Source: JBBQDZ01 sp038237515
GTDB lineage: Bacteria; Actinomycetota; Thermoleophilia; Gaiellales; Gaiellaceae
Reading direction: 5' to 3'
Assembly: GCA_038237515.1 (NCBI GenBank)
Contig: JBBRYP010000027.1
Location: 1-46,559 of the forward strand
Length of the DNA: 46,559 nucleotides
How positions within the stretch are numbered: the first letter of the stretch is position 1; the number at the start of each line of letters is the position of its first letter. Made by a program: the position numbers and the translations under genes. Positions 30,496 to 39,228 of the stretch are shown in pieces. The notes beneath the pieces are model-generated. The model saw only the letters and a program-made list of their open reading frames with translations, made no database searches and had not been told where the DNA came from.

Positions 30496-32546
30496 TGGCA
30501 GCCACGACCACAGCGGCTCCGTCGCGAGTCCTGCATCCGCGCGCGGCGGCGTTCACGGTCGAGGCGCGCGGGATCGAGCGGCGAATCGGCCTGCTCTTCG
30601 CCGTCAGCGGCCTCGCCCTCGTGCTCCTGATGGGCGTGCTCGGGCTCGTGATGCGCCTGACGCAGGCGACCGTGATCAGCCTCTCGCCGGGCTGGTTCTA
30701 CCGGCTGCTGACGCTGCACGGGGTGGGGATGATCACCGGCGTCCTGCTGGTGATGATGGGCGCGCTCTGGTACGTGCTCCACCAGACCGTGCCGCTACGG
30801 ATCGGCCGCATGCTCGCCAGCTACGGACTAATCATGGCCGGCGCTGTCTGCGTGCTGGTCGCGACCCTGATCGGCGGCTTCGGCGCTGGCTGGACCTTCC
30901 TGCCGCCGCTTCCCTTCTACCCCGCCGGGCAGTGGTCGACCTGGTCGGAAAGTCTCTTCTTCGTCGGCAACCTGCTTGTCGGCACCGGCTTCTTCGTCTA
31001 CTGCCTCGACGTCCTCGAACAAACAACCAGCCGCTACGGCGGCCTGACGCGAACGCTCGGCTGGCAGTACCTGCGCGGCCGCGAGCAGGAGGCGCCGCTG
31101 CCGCAGGCGATTGCCGCCACCGTGGTCGCGATTGACGGTCTGCTCTCGATGGCCGCCGGCAGCGCGATCGTGCTCGGACTCCTGGGCCGCACCTACGACC
31201 ACACCGTCGGCATCGATGCCCTGGTCGCCAAGAACCTCGTCTACTTCTTCGGCCACTCGATCGCCAACCTGACCATCTACCTGGCCGCGGCCGCGATCTA
31301 CGTCCTCATCCCCCGCTACGCAGGCCGCCCCTACGAGACCAACAAAGTGTTCGTCGCCGGCTGGGCCGGCTCACTCGTCTTCATCGCCACCGCCTACTCG
31401 CACCACCTGTACATGGACTTCGTCCAGCCCCAGTGGGCCCAAGTGATCTCCGAGGTCGCCTCCTACGGGGCATTGATCCCGGTCGCGGTAATCACGATCT
31501 ATTCGATGACGATGCTCGTCTGGGGCTCCAGCTACCGCTGGACGCTCGCCTCCACCCTGCTCTACGTCGGCCTCGCCGGCTGGGCAATCGGCGGCACCGG
31601 CGCCGTGATCGACTCGTTGATCCCGATCAACTTCCGCCTCCACAACACCGCCTGGGTCGTTGCCCACTTCCACACCTACCTGATCCTCACGGTCGTCCTC
31701 TGGGCATTCGCCTTCCTCGCCCACCTGCTCGAACGCAACGCCGACCGCACCACCTCCCCCGCCGGCCGCGCCTGGACGATCACGCTGATCCTCGTCGGCG
31801 GCTACGGGCTCACCGGCACCTGGTTCCTCGAGGGCGTGCTCGGCGTGCCGCGCCGCTACGCGATCCAGCCGCCCGGCACAAGCGGCTACAGCCTCGCCGG
31901 CAGCATCTTCGCGCTCCTGCTCGCGCTTGGCTTCCTCTCCCTCTGCCTGCAGCTGGTGCCGCTGGCCCGCGCCGCCTGGGAGCGACGCCACTACGTCTAC
32001 GCCGAACACACCGACAGTTGGACCGGCACCCACTACCAGGCGCGCGGCAGGCGCCCGGCAGAAGAGCCACTCCCACTCGCGGCACCAGCGGACGAGGGCG
32101 TGCCGTTCGCGAACCCGGGACAGCTCGCGCTCGGGGCCGCCGCCTGTGTCGTCGGCCTCGCCGCCTTCTTCCCCCAGGTCGTCGACGCCTCCGAGGCAAG
32201 CATCCGCTACCACCACCTCGACCACGCCGGCCACTTCGCCTTCGGCGTCATGCTCGGCCTGCTAATCGGTTCGCTCCCCGCCGTCTCGCGTCGGCTCGGC
32301 GAGCGCCCCACGGCCGGGCTCGTAGCCGTGATCGCCGCGCCGACGCTGATGATGCTCGTCATGGTGCCGCGCTTCTACGAGCCACTCGAGCGCCACTCCC
32401 TCGAGCACGCCCTCTACCACCTCGCCATGGCCGCGCTCGGCCTCGCCACCGGCCTCGGCGCGACCCGGCTCGGCCGAATCACCGGCCGCCTCTCCGCCTT
32501 CCTCGCCGTCGGCATGGCGATCATGTTCGCCGCCGCCATGAAATGA
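30495..32546 (+). CDS. Haem-copper oxidase subunit I, type B-like, with C-terminal extension
   Basis: 683 residues, catalytic subunit that reduces oxygen to water. YRLLTLHGVGMITG gives a low-spin haem His; FFGHSIANLTIYLAAAAIYV holds the CuB His in the type-B (ba3-like) context; TAYSHHLYMDF gives the CuB His pair; HNTAWVVAHFHTYLI gives the high-spin and low-spin haem His. About 12 helices are complete by residue 515. The last 150 residues add a linker and four more hydrophobic segments, starting HHLDHAGHFAFGVMLGLLIG, which I do not recognise in standard subunits I. It probably works with subunit II and the cytochrome c encoded alongside. Confidence 0.88.
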   Translation: MAATTTAAPSRVLHPRAAAFTVEARGIERRIGLLFAVSGLALVLLMGVLGLVMRLTQATVISLSPGWFYRLLTLHGVGMITGVLLVMMGALWYVLHQTVPLRIGRMLASYGLIMAGAVCVLVATLIGGFGAGWTFLPPLPFYPAGQWSTWSESLFFVGNLLVGTGFFVYCLDVLEQTTSRYGGLTRTLGWQYLRGREQEAPLPQAIAATVVAIDGLLSMAAGSAIVLGLLGRTYDHTVGIDALVAKNLVYFFGHSIANLTIYLAAAAIYVLIPRYAGRPYETNKVFVAGWAGSLVFIATAYSHHLYMDFVQPQWAQVISEVASYGALIPVAVITIYSMTMLVWGSSYRWTLASTLLYVGLAGWAIGGTGAVIDSLIPINFRLHNTAWVVAHFHTYLILTVVLWAFAFLAHLLERNADRTTSPAGRAWTITLILVGGYGLTGTWFLEGVLGVPRRYAIQPPGTSGYSLAGSIFALLLALGFLSLCLQLVPLARAAWERRHYVYAEHTDSWTGTHYQARGRRPAEEPLPLAAPADEGVPFANPGQLALGAAACVVGLAAFFPQVVDASEASIRYHHLDHAGHFAFGVMLGLLIGSLPAVSRRLGERPTAGLVAVIAAPTLMMLVMVPRFYEPLERHSLEHALYHLAMAALGLATGLGATRLGRITGRLSAFLAVGMAIMFAAAMK

Positions 32547-32562
32547 ACAAGAGGAGCAGCCA

Positions 32563-33114
32563 ATGAGCGATCCGGCGACGGCCACGCACACACGCTCGGA
32601 CGGGCTGTGGCGCTGGCTGCTCGGCGGCCTCGCCGCCGGCGGCGTCATCCTCGGCCTCCTGATCGCCGCCTACGCGATCGGTTACCACCGCGGCCAACAC
32701 CACCCGCGCGCAGCGGCCCCCGCCGCCGCGACCGCGCCCAGCCCGACCACGACGACCGCAACCACCACCGCTCCGTCGCCGGCGATCGGTCCTGTCGCGG
32801 TCACCCCCGCCCTGGCCGCACGCGGCAAGACCCTCTACACCGCCGACGGCTGCGCCGCTTGCCACTCCCTCACCGGCAGCGCAAGTGTCGGCCCCAGCTT
32901 CAAAGGCCTCGCGGCCAGCACCGTCACCCTCACCAACGGCCAGACCGCCACCGCCGACGACGCCTATTTGGAGCACTCAATCGCCGACCCCGACGCCCAG
33001 ATCGTCAAGGGCTACCGCGCCGGCGTGATGCCCGCCGCGATCGCCAACTACAACCTGACCAGCAAACCCGCCGAGATCCGCGCCCTTGTCGCCTTCATCA
33101 AGTCCCACAAGTAG
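32563..33114 (+). CDS. Membrane-anchored cytochrome c
   Basis: 183 residues. An N-terminal anchor (WLLGGLAAGGVILGLLIAAY, residues about 18-37) is followed by a flexible Ala/Thr/Pro-rich linker and a class I cytochrome c domain with CAACH at residues 97-101 as haem attachment site. A Met in RAGVMPAA is the likely sixth ligand. It probably delivers electrons to the CuA of the preceding subunit II. AGAGGAG precedes ATG 32563, 16 bases after subunit I. Confidence 0.88.
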   Translation: MSDPATATHTRSDGLWRWLLGGLAAGGVILGLLIAAYAIGYHRGQHHPRAAAPAAATAPSPTTTTATTTAPSPAIGPVAVTPALAARGKTLYTADGCAACHSLTGSASVGPSFKGLAASTVTLTNGQTATADDAYLEHSIADPDAQIVKGYRAGVMPAAIANYNLTSKPAEIRALVAFIKSHK

Positions 33115-33143
33115 CGACCTCGCCGCGGAAGAGAAATGCGTAC

Positions 33144-33548
33144 ATGAGCGACGACCCGATCGAGACCGCCGCGGCGATAGAAGTCGCGGCCCTGCGCGAG
33201 GCGTTGCGCGCGTTCATGCGCGAGAGCGAGCTGATCGTCCAGGCCAACGGACTGACACCCCAACGCCACCTGCTCCTCCTAATGATCAAAGGCGCCCCCG
33301 ACGGAAGCGAACGCTCGACCGTCACCGAACTCGCGGCCCGGCTCCGACTCGCCCAAACCACCGTTACCGACCTGGTCAGACGAGCCGAAGACGCCGGACT
33401 GATCGCGCGCGAGCAGTCCGACGCCGACGGGCGCGTCGCGATCCTCCGCCTCACTGCCAAGGGGGAGCGCCGCTTGGCTCGCTCCTTCCACGCACACGAG
33501 ACCGAACGCCAACGGCTGCGCGCGATGGTCCGACGACTGGCCGGCTGA
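33144..33548 (+). CDS. MarR-family transcriptional regulator
   Basis: 134 residues. A winged helix-turn-helix is clear: NGLTPQRHLLLLMIKGAP, then TVTELAARLRLAQTTVTDLV as the DNA-reading helices, and RRAEDAGLIAREQSDADGRV for the wing. MarR proteins bind palindromes as dimers and respond to small ligands or oxidants. Being the fourth gene of the oxidase unit, it is a candidate for binding one of the palindromes at 29809-29841. ATG 33144 has GAAGAGAAA upstream. Confidence 0.85.
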   Translation: MSDDPIETAAAIEVAALREALRAFMRESELIVQANGLTPQRHLLLLMIKGAPDGSERSTVTELAARLRLAQTTVTDLVRRAEDAGLIAREQSDADGRVAILRLTAKGERRLARSFHAHETERQRLRAMVRRLAG

Positions 33549-33674
33549 CCGGAACGGCAGTGATCGCGACAACGGCGCGGCACAGGCCCTCATCCCGCTT
33601 GCGCGACGCGCTCGCCACGCGGCGCCGGCCGGCCGGCACTCCGTGCGCAATCCCGGCCCTGTATCTCTGCGGCG

Positions 33675-34976
33675 ATGAGTGAACAGCCGCTGACGACCTC
33701 GGTCACGCTGCGGCAGCTGGCGCTGGCGAATCGGCGCGCGGTCGGCGGTCCGGTCTCGCAGCAGCTACTCGCCTGCTATTTCGCGGTGGCGCTGATCGGC
33801 TGGCTGGCCGCAACCGTCGCCGCGGCCTTCGCTGCGGGCGACCTTGCCGCAGGCAGGCCGCTCGCTGCGCCACCGGTGCTGGCGGTTCATCTCGTCGCGC
33901 TGGTCGTGCTGCCGTTCGCGGTCAGCGGAGCCTCCTTCCACCTGCTGCCCGTGATGCTGCGCAACGACCTGCCCTCGCAGCGTGCGCTCTGGCTCGCGCT
34001 GCCTCTTCTCGCCGGCGGATTCCTGGTCGCGTCGGGGCTCGGCCGGGAGGCGCAGCCGATCGTCTGGGTCGGCGCCGGAACGGTTGCCTGTGGGCTCGCG
34101 ATCGTGCTGGCGGAGGTGTTGACGCTCGTCGTGCGCGCGCCGCGAGAGCGCGTGCTGATCGCGAGCCGTCTCGGCGTCGGGCTCGCCTGCACGCACGTCC
34201 TCGCGGCGCTCTGTCTCGGTGCCGTGATCTTCGACCAGGACCGGCCCTTCGGCGGCCTCTCCTATGAACGCTGGTTGCTGATCCACCTGCACGTCGCGCT
34301 GCTCGGGTGGATCGCGCTGCTGATCCTGACCGTCGGCCGCAACCTCGCTCCGATGCTCGCCCAGGCGCCAGCGGCGCCGCAGCGGACACGGCCGGTGGAA
34401 GAGCTGGGGCTGGTGGCGGGGCTGTGGCTGCTGCTCGCCGGGATCGGCACGCGCGAGCGCGCGCTGACGCTCGCCGGCGGTGTCGTGGTCGTGCTCGCGA
34501 TCGGCCGCTTTGCCGCGCTGATGCTGCGCGTGATGTGGACTCGACGCGGCCCATTCGAGGCGCCGCTCGCGCATCTGCTTCTGGGCGGCTTCTTCCTCGC
34601 TCAGGCCGCCGGATGCGGAGTGGCTGCGGCCGCAGGCGCAGGCGGTACGCGCCTGGTGAGCGGCTACGTCGTCTTCCTGCTCGTCGGCTGGGCAGGCGGA
34701 GTCGTCGTCGGTCACCTGCCCAAGCTCCTCTCGCTCTCGCTCTGGGTGTGGTGGCCGCCGGGGCCGCGCCCGAAGCAGGCGGAGCTCTATCGGCGCCGGC
34801 TCGGGCTGCTCGAAGCCGCACTCTTCGCCGCAGGCGTGGAGGCGTTGGCGCTCGGCATCATCATCGGCATCGCGCCGCTCGCCCGCGCCGGAGCGTTCCT
34901 GCTCGCCGGCTCAGCCGTCCTCACCGCCGCCGCCGTCGCGCTCATCTGGCGTCGCCGGGCCCGTGGCGAGCGATGA
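33675..34976 (+). CDS. Polytopic membrane protein related to haem-copper/NnrS-type proteins
   Basis: 433 residues with about 12 hydrophobic segments. Histidines occur inside helices, for example LAVHLVALVVLPFAVSGAS, SFHLLPVMLRNDL and LLIHLHVALLGWIALLILTV, an arrangement like that of NnrS or subunit-I-related haem proteins. No complete oxidase active site is seen. It may bind haem or copper in nitric-oxide or respiratory stress, but this is a weak inference. It starts 126 bases after marR and so may have its own promoter. The start ATG 33675 has no strong ribosome-binding site. Confidence 0.65.
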   Translation: MSEQPLTTSVTLRQLALANRRAVGGPVSQQLLACYFAVALIGWLAATVAAAFAAGDLAAGRPLAAPPVLAVHLVALVVLPFAVSGASFHLLPVMLRNDLPSQRALWLALPLLAGGFLVASGLGREAQPIVWVGAGTVACGLAIVLAEVLTLVVRAPRERVLIASRLGVGLACTHVLAALCLGAVIFDQDRPFGGLSYERWLLIHLHVALLGWIALLILTVGRNLAPMLAQAPAAPQRTRPVEELGLVAGLWLLLAGIGTRERALTLAGGVVVVLAIGRFAALMLRVMWTRRGPFEAPLAHLLLGGFFLAQAAGCGVAAAAGAGGTRLVSGYVVFLLVGWAGGVVVGHLPKLLSLSLWVWWPPGPRPKQAELYRRRLGLLEAALFAAGVEALALGIIIGIAPLARAGAFLLAGSAVLTAAAVALIWRRRARGER

Positions 34977-35282
34977 GTTCCGCGTGATGCGATTGCTCCT
35001 GCACGATCCAGTCGCGCAGCGGCTCCTCGTCGCCCCGACGATCGCTGTGGGGATTGGCGAGATCGTCGCCACCTGTCTCGGCCCGCGACTGGGGCGTCAT
35101 ACGGTGCACTTATTCGATCTGCCTGCAAATCGACCCGATTCAACACGCGGCCGAGTTTGTGCACCCCACGCGCATCCAGACCACCGGAACTCCCGTCGCC
35201 CGGCCGCGTCCGCCGCGGCACCGGTGGATCCAGCACCGCGCCTCACGCTGGAGCATTCGCAACCAGCTGCGCCGGCGTGCGT
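34977..35282. other. 306 bases without a recognised gene
   Basis: Just after the membrane protein a frame reads MRLLLHDPVAQRLLVAPTIA and IVATCLGPRLGR, which looks like a truncated hydrophobic N-terminus, then loses coding character. No promoter or RNA is recognised. It marks the passage from the respiratory genes to the accessory region. Confidence 0.4.
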
Positions 35283-35436
35283 CTACGGGCTGACGGTGAA
35301 CGGCCGCATCATGTCGTTGTCCTCGTGCTCGACGATGTGGCAGTGGTAGACGTAGCTCTGCGGCGCCGTCACCCCGGTCGGCAGATCGAACTTGGCGCGA
35401 ACGGTGGTGAAGTGGCCGGGGTTGGCCTTGACACCG
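35283..35436 (-). pseudogene. 3' remnant of a multicopper oxidase
   Basis: The last 50 or so codons of a CotA/bilirubin-oxidase-like enzyme: ANPGHFTTVRAKFDLP, then YVYHCHIVEHEDNDMMRPF. The HCHIVEHEDNDMM stretch contains the type 1/type 3 copper ligands of the fourth copper-binding region (His-Cys-His...His...Met). Everything upstream of about 35436 is lost and replaced by the integration-site sequence. Cannot be functional. Confidence 0.8.
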
Positions 35437-35474
35437 AGGAGAGCACTACGGCCGTGCACGAGAGTCGAAGACTC

Positions 35475-35689
35475 TCTGTTGCGTGTTTTGCAAACAGACA
35501 ACGGATCGCGGGTACGAGGCGGGTACATCAGGTTGAGCACGCCCGGACACGCGCGTCCACTGGCGACATGAGATGAACACCAAATTTGCAGGAAAAACGT
35601 GGCCGCGGATGCCCGGTCGTGTCCGCTGGTTCCACTCAAGAACCTCCATGGTAAGGAGGGGGTCGACGGTTCGAGTCCGTCAGAGGGCT
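35475..35689 (+). repeat. Long inverted repeat, left copy (att-like, with tRNA-Thr core)
   Basis: Pairs with 40413-40627 in reverse orientation. The inner 49 bases (35641-35689) are identical in the two copies; the outer part is about 70-85 percent alike with no net gaps. At 35507-35527 lies CGCGGGTACGAGGCGGGTACA with two GGGTAC units 11 bases apart, exactly 113 bases from the core, as in the right copy. A further close copy stands at 35753-35773. These resemble integrase arm-binding sites next to an attachment core. Confidence 0.75.
35641..35689 (+). tRNA. 3' fragment of tRNA-Thr(GGU), attachment-core remnant
   Basis: The fragment starts at the anticodon stem: CCTCC, loop ATGGTAA with T33 and anticodon GGT, then GGAGG. 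A T arm GACGG-TTCGAGT-CCGTC follows, then AGAGGGC and a T discriminator. The D arm and the 5' acceptor strand are absent, so it cannot be a tRNA. Site-specific elements often carry such 3' halves as attachment cores. Confidence 0.75.
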
Positions 35690-35944
35690 TTGCAATAAAA
35701 GCCCTGCAAATGGGCTTCTAGTGTTGCCTGCGATGGCGAGAGTTCGACGCTTCGCGGGTACGAGACGGGTACATTTTCGGACTCTCGGTGGTGATCTCAA
35801 CCATTGGGAAAAAGCTACTGGGCCGCGAGGGGGTGTTCAAAGGACGGCGCACGGAGGGCAGGTGCTCGTCGACCTCCACTTGTTCTTGTGCGCCGCCACC
35901 CGACCCGCACGGGCAGCGACGCACAAGCCTTGAAGTCGTCGCGT
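35690..35944. other. Intergenic region between the att-like site and MMPL gene
   Basis: It holds a hairpin AGCCC-(7)-GGGCT near 35699-35715 within TTTGCA...TGCAAA, and the extra arm-like site CGCGGGTACGAGACGGGTACA at 35753-35773. No gene is recognised. Confidence 0.4.
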
Positions 35945-37432
35945 CTACGTCGCTTGAAGCGTCACCTGAGGCGTCGCCTCGTCGTGAACCGGCGAGGCCT
36001 CGACGCGGAGCATCCGCGCGGGACTTGTCGGCATCCACCAGTTCCAGCGGCCGAGGATCGCCACCAACGCGGGCGCGAGCAGCCCGCGGATGATCGTGGC
36101 GTCGATCAGGATCCCGCCGCCGAGCGCCGTCGCGAACATCTTGGCCTCGGTTCCCGGCGTCGCGCTGAACGCGACGAAGGCAAGGCCGAGGATGAGCGCC
36201 GCGCTTGTGACGAGGCGACCCGTGCGCCCGATTCCTTCGACGACGGCAGTCGGCGTCGACTTCGTGCGGTCGTAGGCCTCGCGCATCCGGCTGATGATGA
36301 ACACCTGGTAATCCATCGAGATGCCGAAGAGGAACGCGAAGACGACGATCGGCATCTCGACGTTGATCGCGCGCGTTGGCGCGATGCCCCAGATGCCGGA
36401 ACCGAAGCCGTTCTGGAAGACGAGCACGAGCAGCCCCCACGATGCGCCCACGGAGAGCAGGTTGAGGAGGACTGCCTTGAGCGGCAGGACGAGCGACCGG
36501 AACGCCCGGGCGAGTAGAAGGAACGTGAAGACGGAGATCAGGACGATCAGCAACGGGAAGTTGCCGTAGACCGCGTCGAGGAAGTCGGCTCCCTGCGCTG
36601 CCTCGCTTCCGATCCCGACCTCGCCGCCGACGGTCGTCGCGCGGAGACGATCGAGCGTCTTCCGGCCCTCTGGCGAGTTGCCGTCCTCCGCGGGGATCAC
36701 GGAGACGAGGGCGGTCCCGTCGTGCTGCCACTCGGCCGGCGCGACGGCTGAGCGAACGCCGTCGACCTTCGCGAATGCCCTGGCGATGGCAGTGGGGTCG
36801 CCCTTCTTGACGAGCGCGTCGAACGGCGAGAGGGGGCCGGTTCCGATTCCGGAGCTGGTCAGTTTGTCGAGCGCAGCACTCGCAGGGCCGCTCTGTGCGA
36901 GCGAGGTTGCGCGCGGGTTCCCGAACTGGATCGTCGACGCGGCAAAGACCAGAGACCCGAGGATGGCCAGCGACGCGGCGGCTGCGATCCAGCGGTGGCG
37001 CACGACGAGGCGAGCCCAAGCAGACCAGGGACGACTCGGTCGAGCGTCGCGCTGGTTGCGTGGCCAATCCACCTTCGGCCCGACCGTGGCGAGCACCACC
37101 GGTAGCAGCGTCACAGCCACGGCGACGCTGACAAAGGCGATCAGCAATCCGGCGATGCCGATGCTGCGGAGGGCCGGGATCGGCACGGTAAGCAGCGCGA
37201 TAAGCGAGATGCCGACAGTCGTGCCGCTGAAGACAACGGCAGAGCCCGCGTGCTGCATGGCGTTTTTCACGGCTTCCTCGTTCGTCATTCCCGGCTGCTG
37301 CCGCTCCTCTCTCCAGCGAACGACGATGAGCAGCGCGTAGTCGATGGCGATTCCGAGTCCGATCAGCCCGACCAGGAACTGGACGATGACGGATACCTCG
37401 GTGATGGCCGCAGCGACAGGCTCGGCTGCGGC
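35945..37432 (-). pseudogene. MMPL/RND-type transporter, N-terminus missing
   Basis: The remaining 496 residues include IGLGIAIDYALLIVVRWREE (helix 4 with the conserved Asp-Tyr pair), GSAVVFSGTTVGISLIAL, the second-half outer domain, then PIVVFAFLFGISMDYQVFII (the repeat Asp) and GRTGRLVTSAALILGLAFVA. Complete MMPL proteins are about 700-750 residues, so the first helix and outer domain are missing. The break near 37420-37435 coincides with the broken 5' end of a methyltransferase on the other strand. Proton-driven export of lipid or drug is the family role. This copy is probably inactive. Confidence 0.8.
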
Positions 37433-38044
37433 CACGAGCTCGTCTACCTGCTCACCCGACAGCGCTCGTACTTCTTCGACCTCGACGCGATCCGCGTCCC
37501 GCACACGAGCAGCCGGTCCGCTTCGAGGAGCGGCCGGCCGGCGTGGGCGGTGCCGGACGAGTGGCGCGGGCCGAACATGGGCTCGAACGGTGGCCTCGAC
37601 CGCTACAAGACGCTCGGTCTGCCCGGGCACCCGCTCGGGAAGAACCCCGGTGACGTCTGGTCGATGGCGACCGCCTCCTACCGCGGCGCTCACCACGCTG
37701 TCTACCCACTCGCCCTCCCCGAGCGCGCAATCGCGGCCGGCTGCCCGCTGAGAAGGTGCAAGCGTTGCCGGGCGCCCTGGCAGCGAGAGCCCGCCCGCCG
37801 AGACGGCCAGCTCGCGACCTTGGGTGAGATCAAGCCGAGCTGCCCCTGTCGGGCTGGAAGCGACACAGGTGTCGTCCTCGACCCGTTCCTCGGCTCCGGC
37901 ACCACCGCGGTTGCCGCGGAACGCCTCGGCCGCGACTGGCTCGGGATCGAGCTCAACCCAGCCTTCGCCACGCTCGCCGAACAACGAATCGCCCAGGCGC
38001 GCAGCGAAGCCACCCCCGCTTCCGATCGCGAGCGGGCCGCATGA
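37424..38044 (+). pseudogene. DNA (adenine or cytosine-N4) methyltransferase, 5'-truncated
   Basis: The last 205 or so residues of a site-specific DNA methyltransferase: GHELVYLLTRQRSYFFDLDA, VWSMATASYRGAHHAVYPLA, a CxxC pair (CKRCRAPW) and the SAM-binding motif VVLDPFLGSGTTAVAAERLG with RDWLGIELNPAFATLAEQRI. The catalytic (D/S)PP(Y/W) motif and the target-recognition part should lie upstream and are absent, replaced by antisense MMPL sequence. The stop overlaps a possible ArdA start at 38041. Together with ArdA it was part of an element's defence against host restriction. Confidence 0.8.
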
Positions 38045-38076
38045 ATCAACAACTCACACGTAAGGAGGTGAACACC

Positions 38077-38697
38077 ATGACCAATGAACACGAACGCCCT
38101 CACGGGCACGAATACGAAGAACAAGAGGACGAGAGGCCCGAGGCCGGGGAGGTGGCCAAGCCAGGCCCGCGGATCTACGTCGCGTCGCTCTCCGACTACA
38201 ACGCCGGCCGCCTACACGGCGCCTGGATCGACGCCACCCAAGAGACCGAACAGCTCCACGCCGAGATCGCCGCCATGCTCGAGCGCTCCCCCGAGCCGCT
38301 TGCAGAGGAATGGGCGATCCACGACTACGAAGGTTTCCACGACACCCGCATCAGCGAATACGAATCGCTCGAGCGCATCAGCCTGATCGCGAACGGGATC
38401 GCCGAGCACGGCCCTCCCTTCGCCGCCTGGATCAGCACCTGCGACCCCAGCGAAGAAACGGTCGAGAGCTTCCAGGAGGCGTTCCGCGGCAACTACCCCT
38501 CACGCGAGGCGTACGCCGAGGAGATCGTCGACGACCTCGGCTACCAGCAGATCATCGACGAAGCAATCCCCGGCTATCTCGCCGCCTACGTCAGCTTCGA
38601 CGCCGACGCCTTCATCCACGACTCCGAGCTGAACGGCGACATCACGATCGTCGACGCCCCCGACGGCACCGTCTTCGTCTTCGACGGGCACGCCTAG
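38077..38697 (+). CDS. ardA: ArdA-like antirestriction protein
   Basis: 206 residues, acidic. PRIYVASLSDYNAGRLHGAW is the ArdA start signature. EEWAIHDYEGFHDTRISEYE and AEEIVDDLGYQQIIDEAIPG continue the family pattern. ArdA proteins mimic bent B-DNA and block type I restriction enzymes, helping mobile DNA enter a new host. AAGGAGGTG six bases before ATG 38077 decides the start over the in-frame ATG 38041. It lies in the integrase-containing segment. Confidence 0.88.
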   Translation: MTNEHERPHGHEYEEQEDERPEAGEVAKPGPRIYVASLSDYNAGRLHGAWIDATQETEQLHAEIAAMLERSPEPLAEEWAIHDYEGFHDTRISEYESLERISLIANGIAEHGPPFAAWISTCDPSEETVESFQEAFRGNYPSREAYAEEIVDDLGYQQIIDEAIPGYLAAYVSFDADAFIHDSELNGDITIVDAPDGTVFVFDGHA

Positions 38698-38719
38698 ATG
38701 GGAGGCCTGGAGCATTCGC

Positions 38720-39004
38720 GTGAGTAGGCACGAGACCGTATCGCGTTTGCTGTCGGTGACCGAGGTGGCCGACACGATCGGGCTGTCCGAGACGGCGATC
38801 TATCGGGCGATCGCGGCGGGTGAGCTCCGCGCCTCGAAGCTTCGCGGGCGACTACGGGTCCAACTCGCCGATCTCGAGCAGTGGATCGAGGCCAATCGAG
38901 TCCGTCCTGTGACGTCAGACCGTTCGACTAGACAGGCGACTGGCCGCCCGCCGGCGAGATCGCGAGTGGGCGGCCTCCGCGAACTGTTGCGTCAGGAAAC
39001 TTGA
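38720..39004 (+). CDS. Excisionase/MerR-like helix-turn-helix DNA-binding protein
   Basis: 94 residues. RLLSVTEVADTIGLSETAIY, then RAIAAGELRASKLRGRLRVQ is the helix-turn-helix 17 (excisionase family) pattern, ending LADLEQWIEAN. Such proteins guide integrase during excision or act as element repressors. GTG 38720 is the likely start, with GGAG 11 bases upstream; this is a weak site. It is located 217 bases before the integrase. Confidence 0.78.
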   Translation: MSRHETVSRLLSVTEVADTIGLSETAIYRAIAAGELRASKLRGRLRVQLADLEQWIEANRVRPVTSDRSTRQATGRPPARSRVGGLRELLRQET

Positions 39005-39036
39005 CAGTAAGCGATGCTCGTGTCAGAATTATTGAC
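39001..39036 (+). promoter_or_regulatory. Consensus promoter for the small HTH-integrase pair
   Basis: TTGACA at 39001-39006, a 17-base spacer and CAGAAT at 39024-39029. ATG 39037 follows seven bases after the -10 box, so the mRNA is probably leaderless. TGACA and TGTCA form a small inverted repeat across the spacer, which could be an operator for one of the two HTH proteins. Confidence 0.6.
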
Positions 39037-39228
39037 ATGGCACACGACCCGCTCTTCCGGGTTAGCCGGGCAGCGGAGAAGGCGGCGAAGGCGCGATCCG
39101 AGCTCGAACAAGCAGTTGTCGAAGCTCAAAGCGCCGGACACAGCCTCAGGGCGATAGCCGAGCTGGCCGGGATGAGCCACGAGGCCGTGCGCCAGATCTT
39201 GCAAAGGAAGGAGGTGACAAAGAAATGA
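39037..39228 (+). CDS. Small helix-turn-helix protein upstream of integrase
   Basis: 63 residues. A long helix, SRAAEKAAKARSELEQAVVE, is followed by an HTH: GHSLRAIAELAGMSHEAVRQ, then ILQRKEV. This pattern is common in small actinobacterial element-borne proteins. ATG 39037 is chosen from promoter spacing; TTG 39001 is an alternative start. The stop overlaps the integrase start as ATGA at 39225-39228, so the two are co-translated. Confidence 0.7.
   Translation: MAHDPLFRVSRAAEKAAKARSELEQAVVEAQSAGHSLRAIAELAGMSHEAVRQILQRKEVTKK

Noticed and set aside
31600..31720. Nitric oxide reductase identity for the haem-copper subunit
   Set aside because: A complete CuA site in subunit II and the oxidase-type His pattern with an accompanying cytochrome c favour an oxygen reductase.
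35600..35690. A complete tRNA-Thr gene
   Set aside because: Only anticodon arm, T arm and 3' acceptor strand are present. No D arm or GCCCTCT 5' strand lies upstream, and the same is true of the copy at 40413.
35718..37067. 449-codon minus-strand frame overlapping the MMPL gene
   Set aside because: Arg/Pro-rich shadow of the MMPL frame, which carries the transporter motifs.
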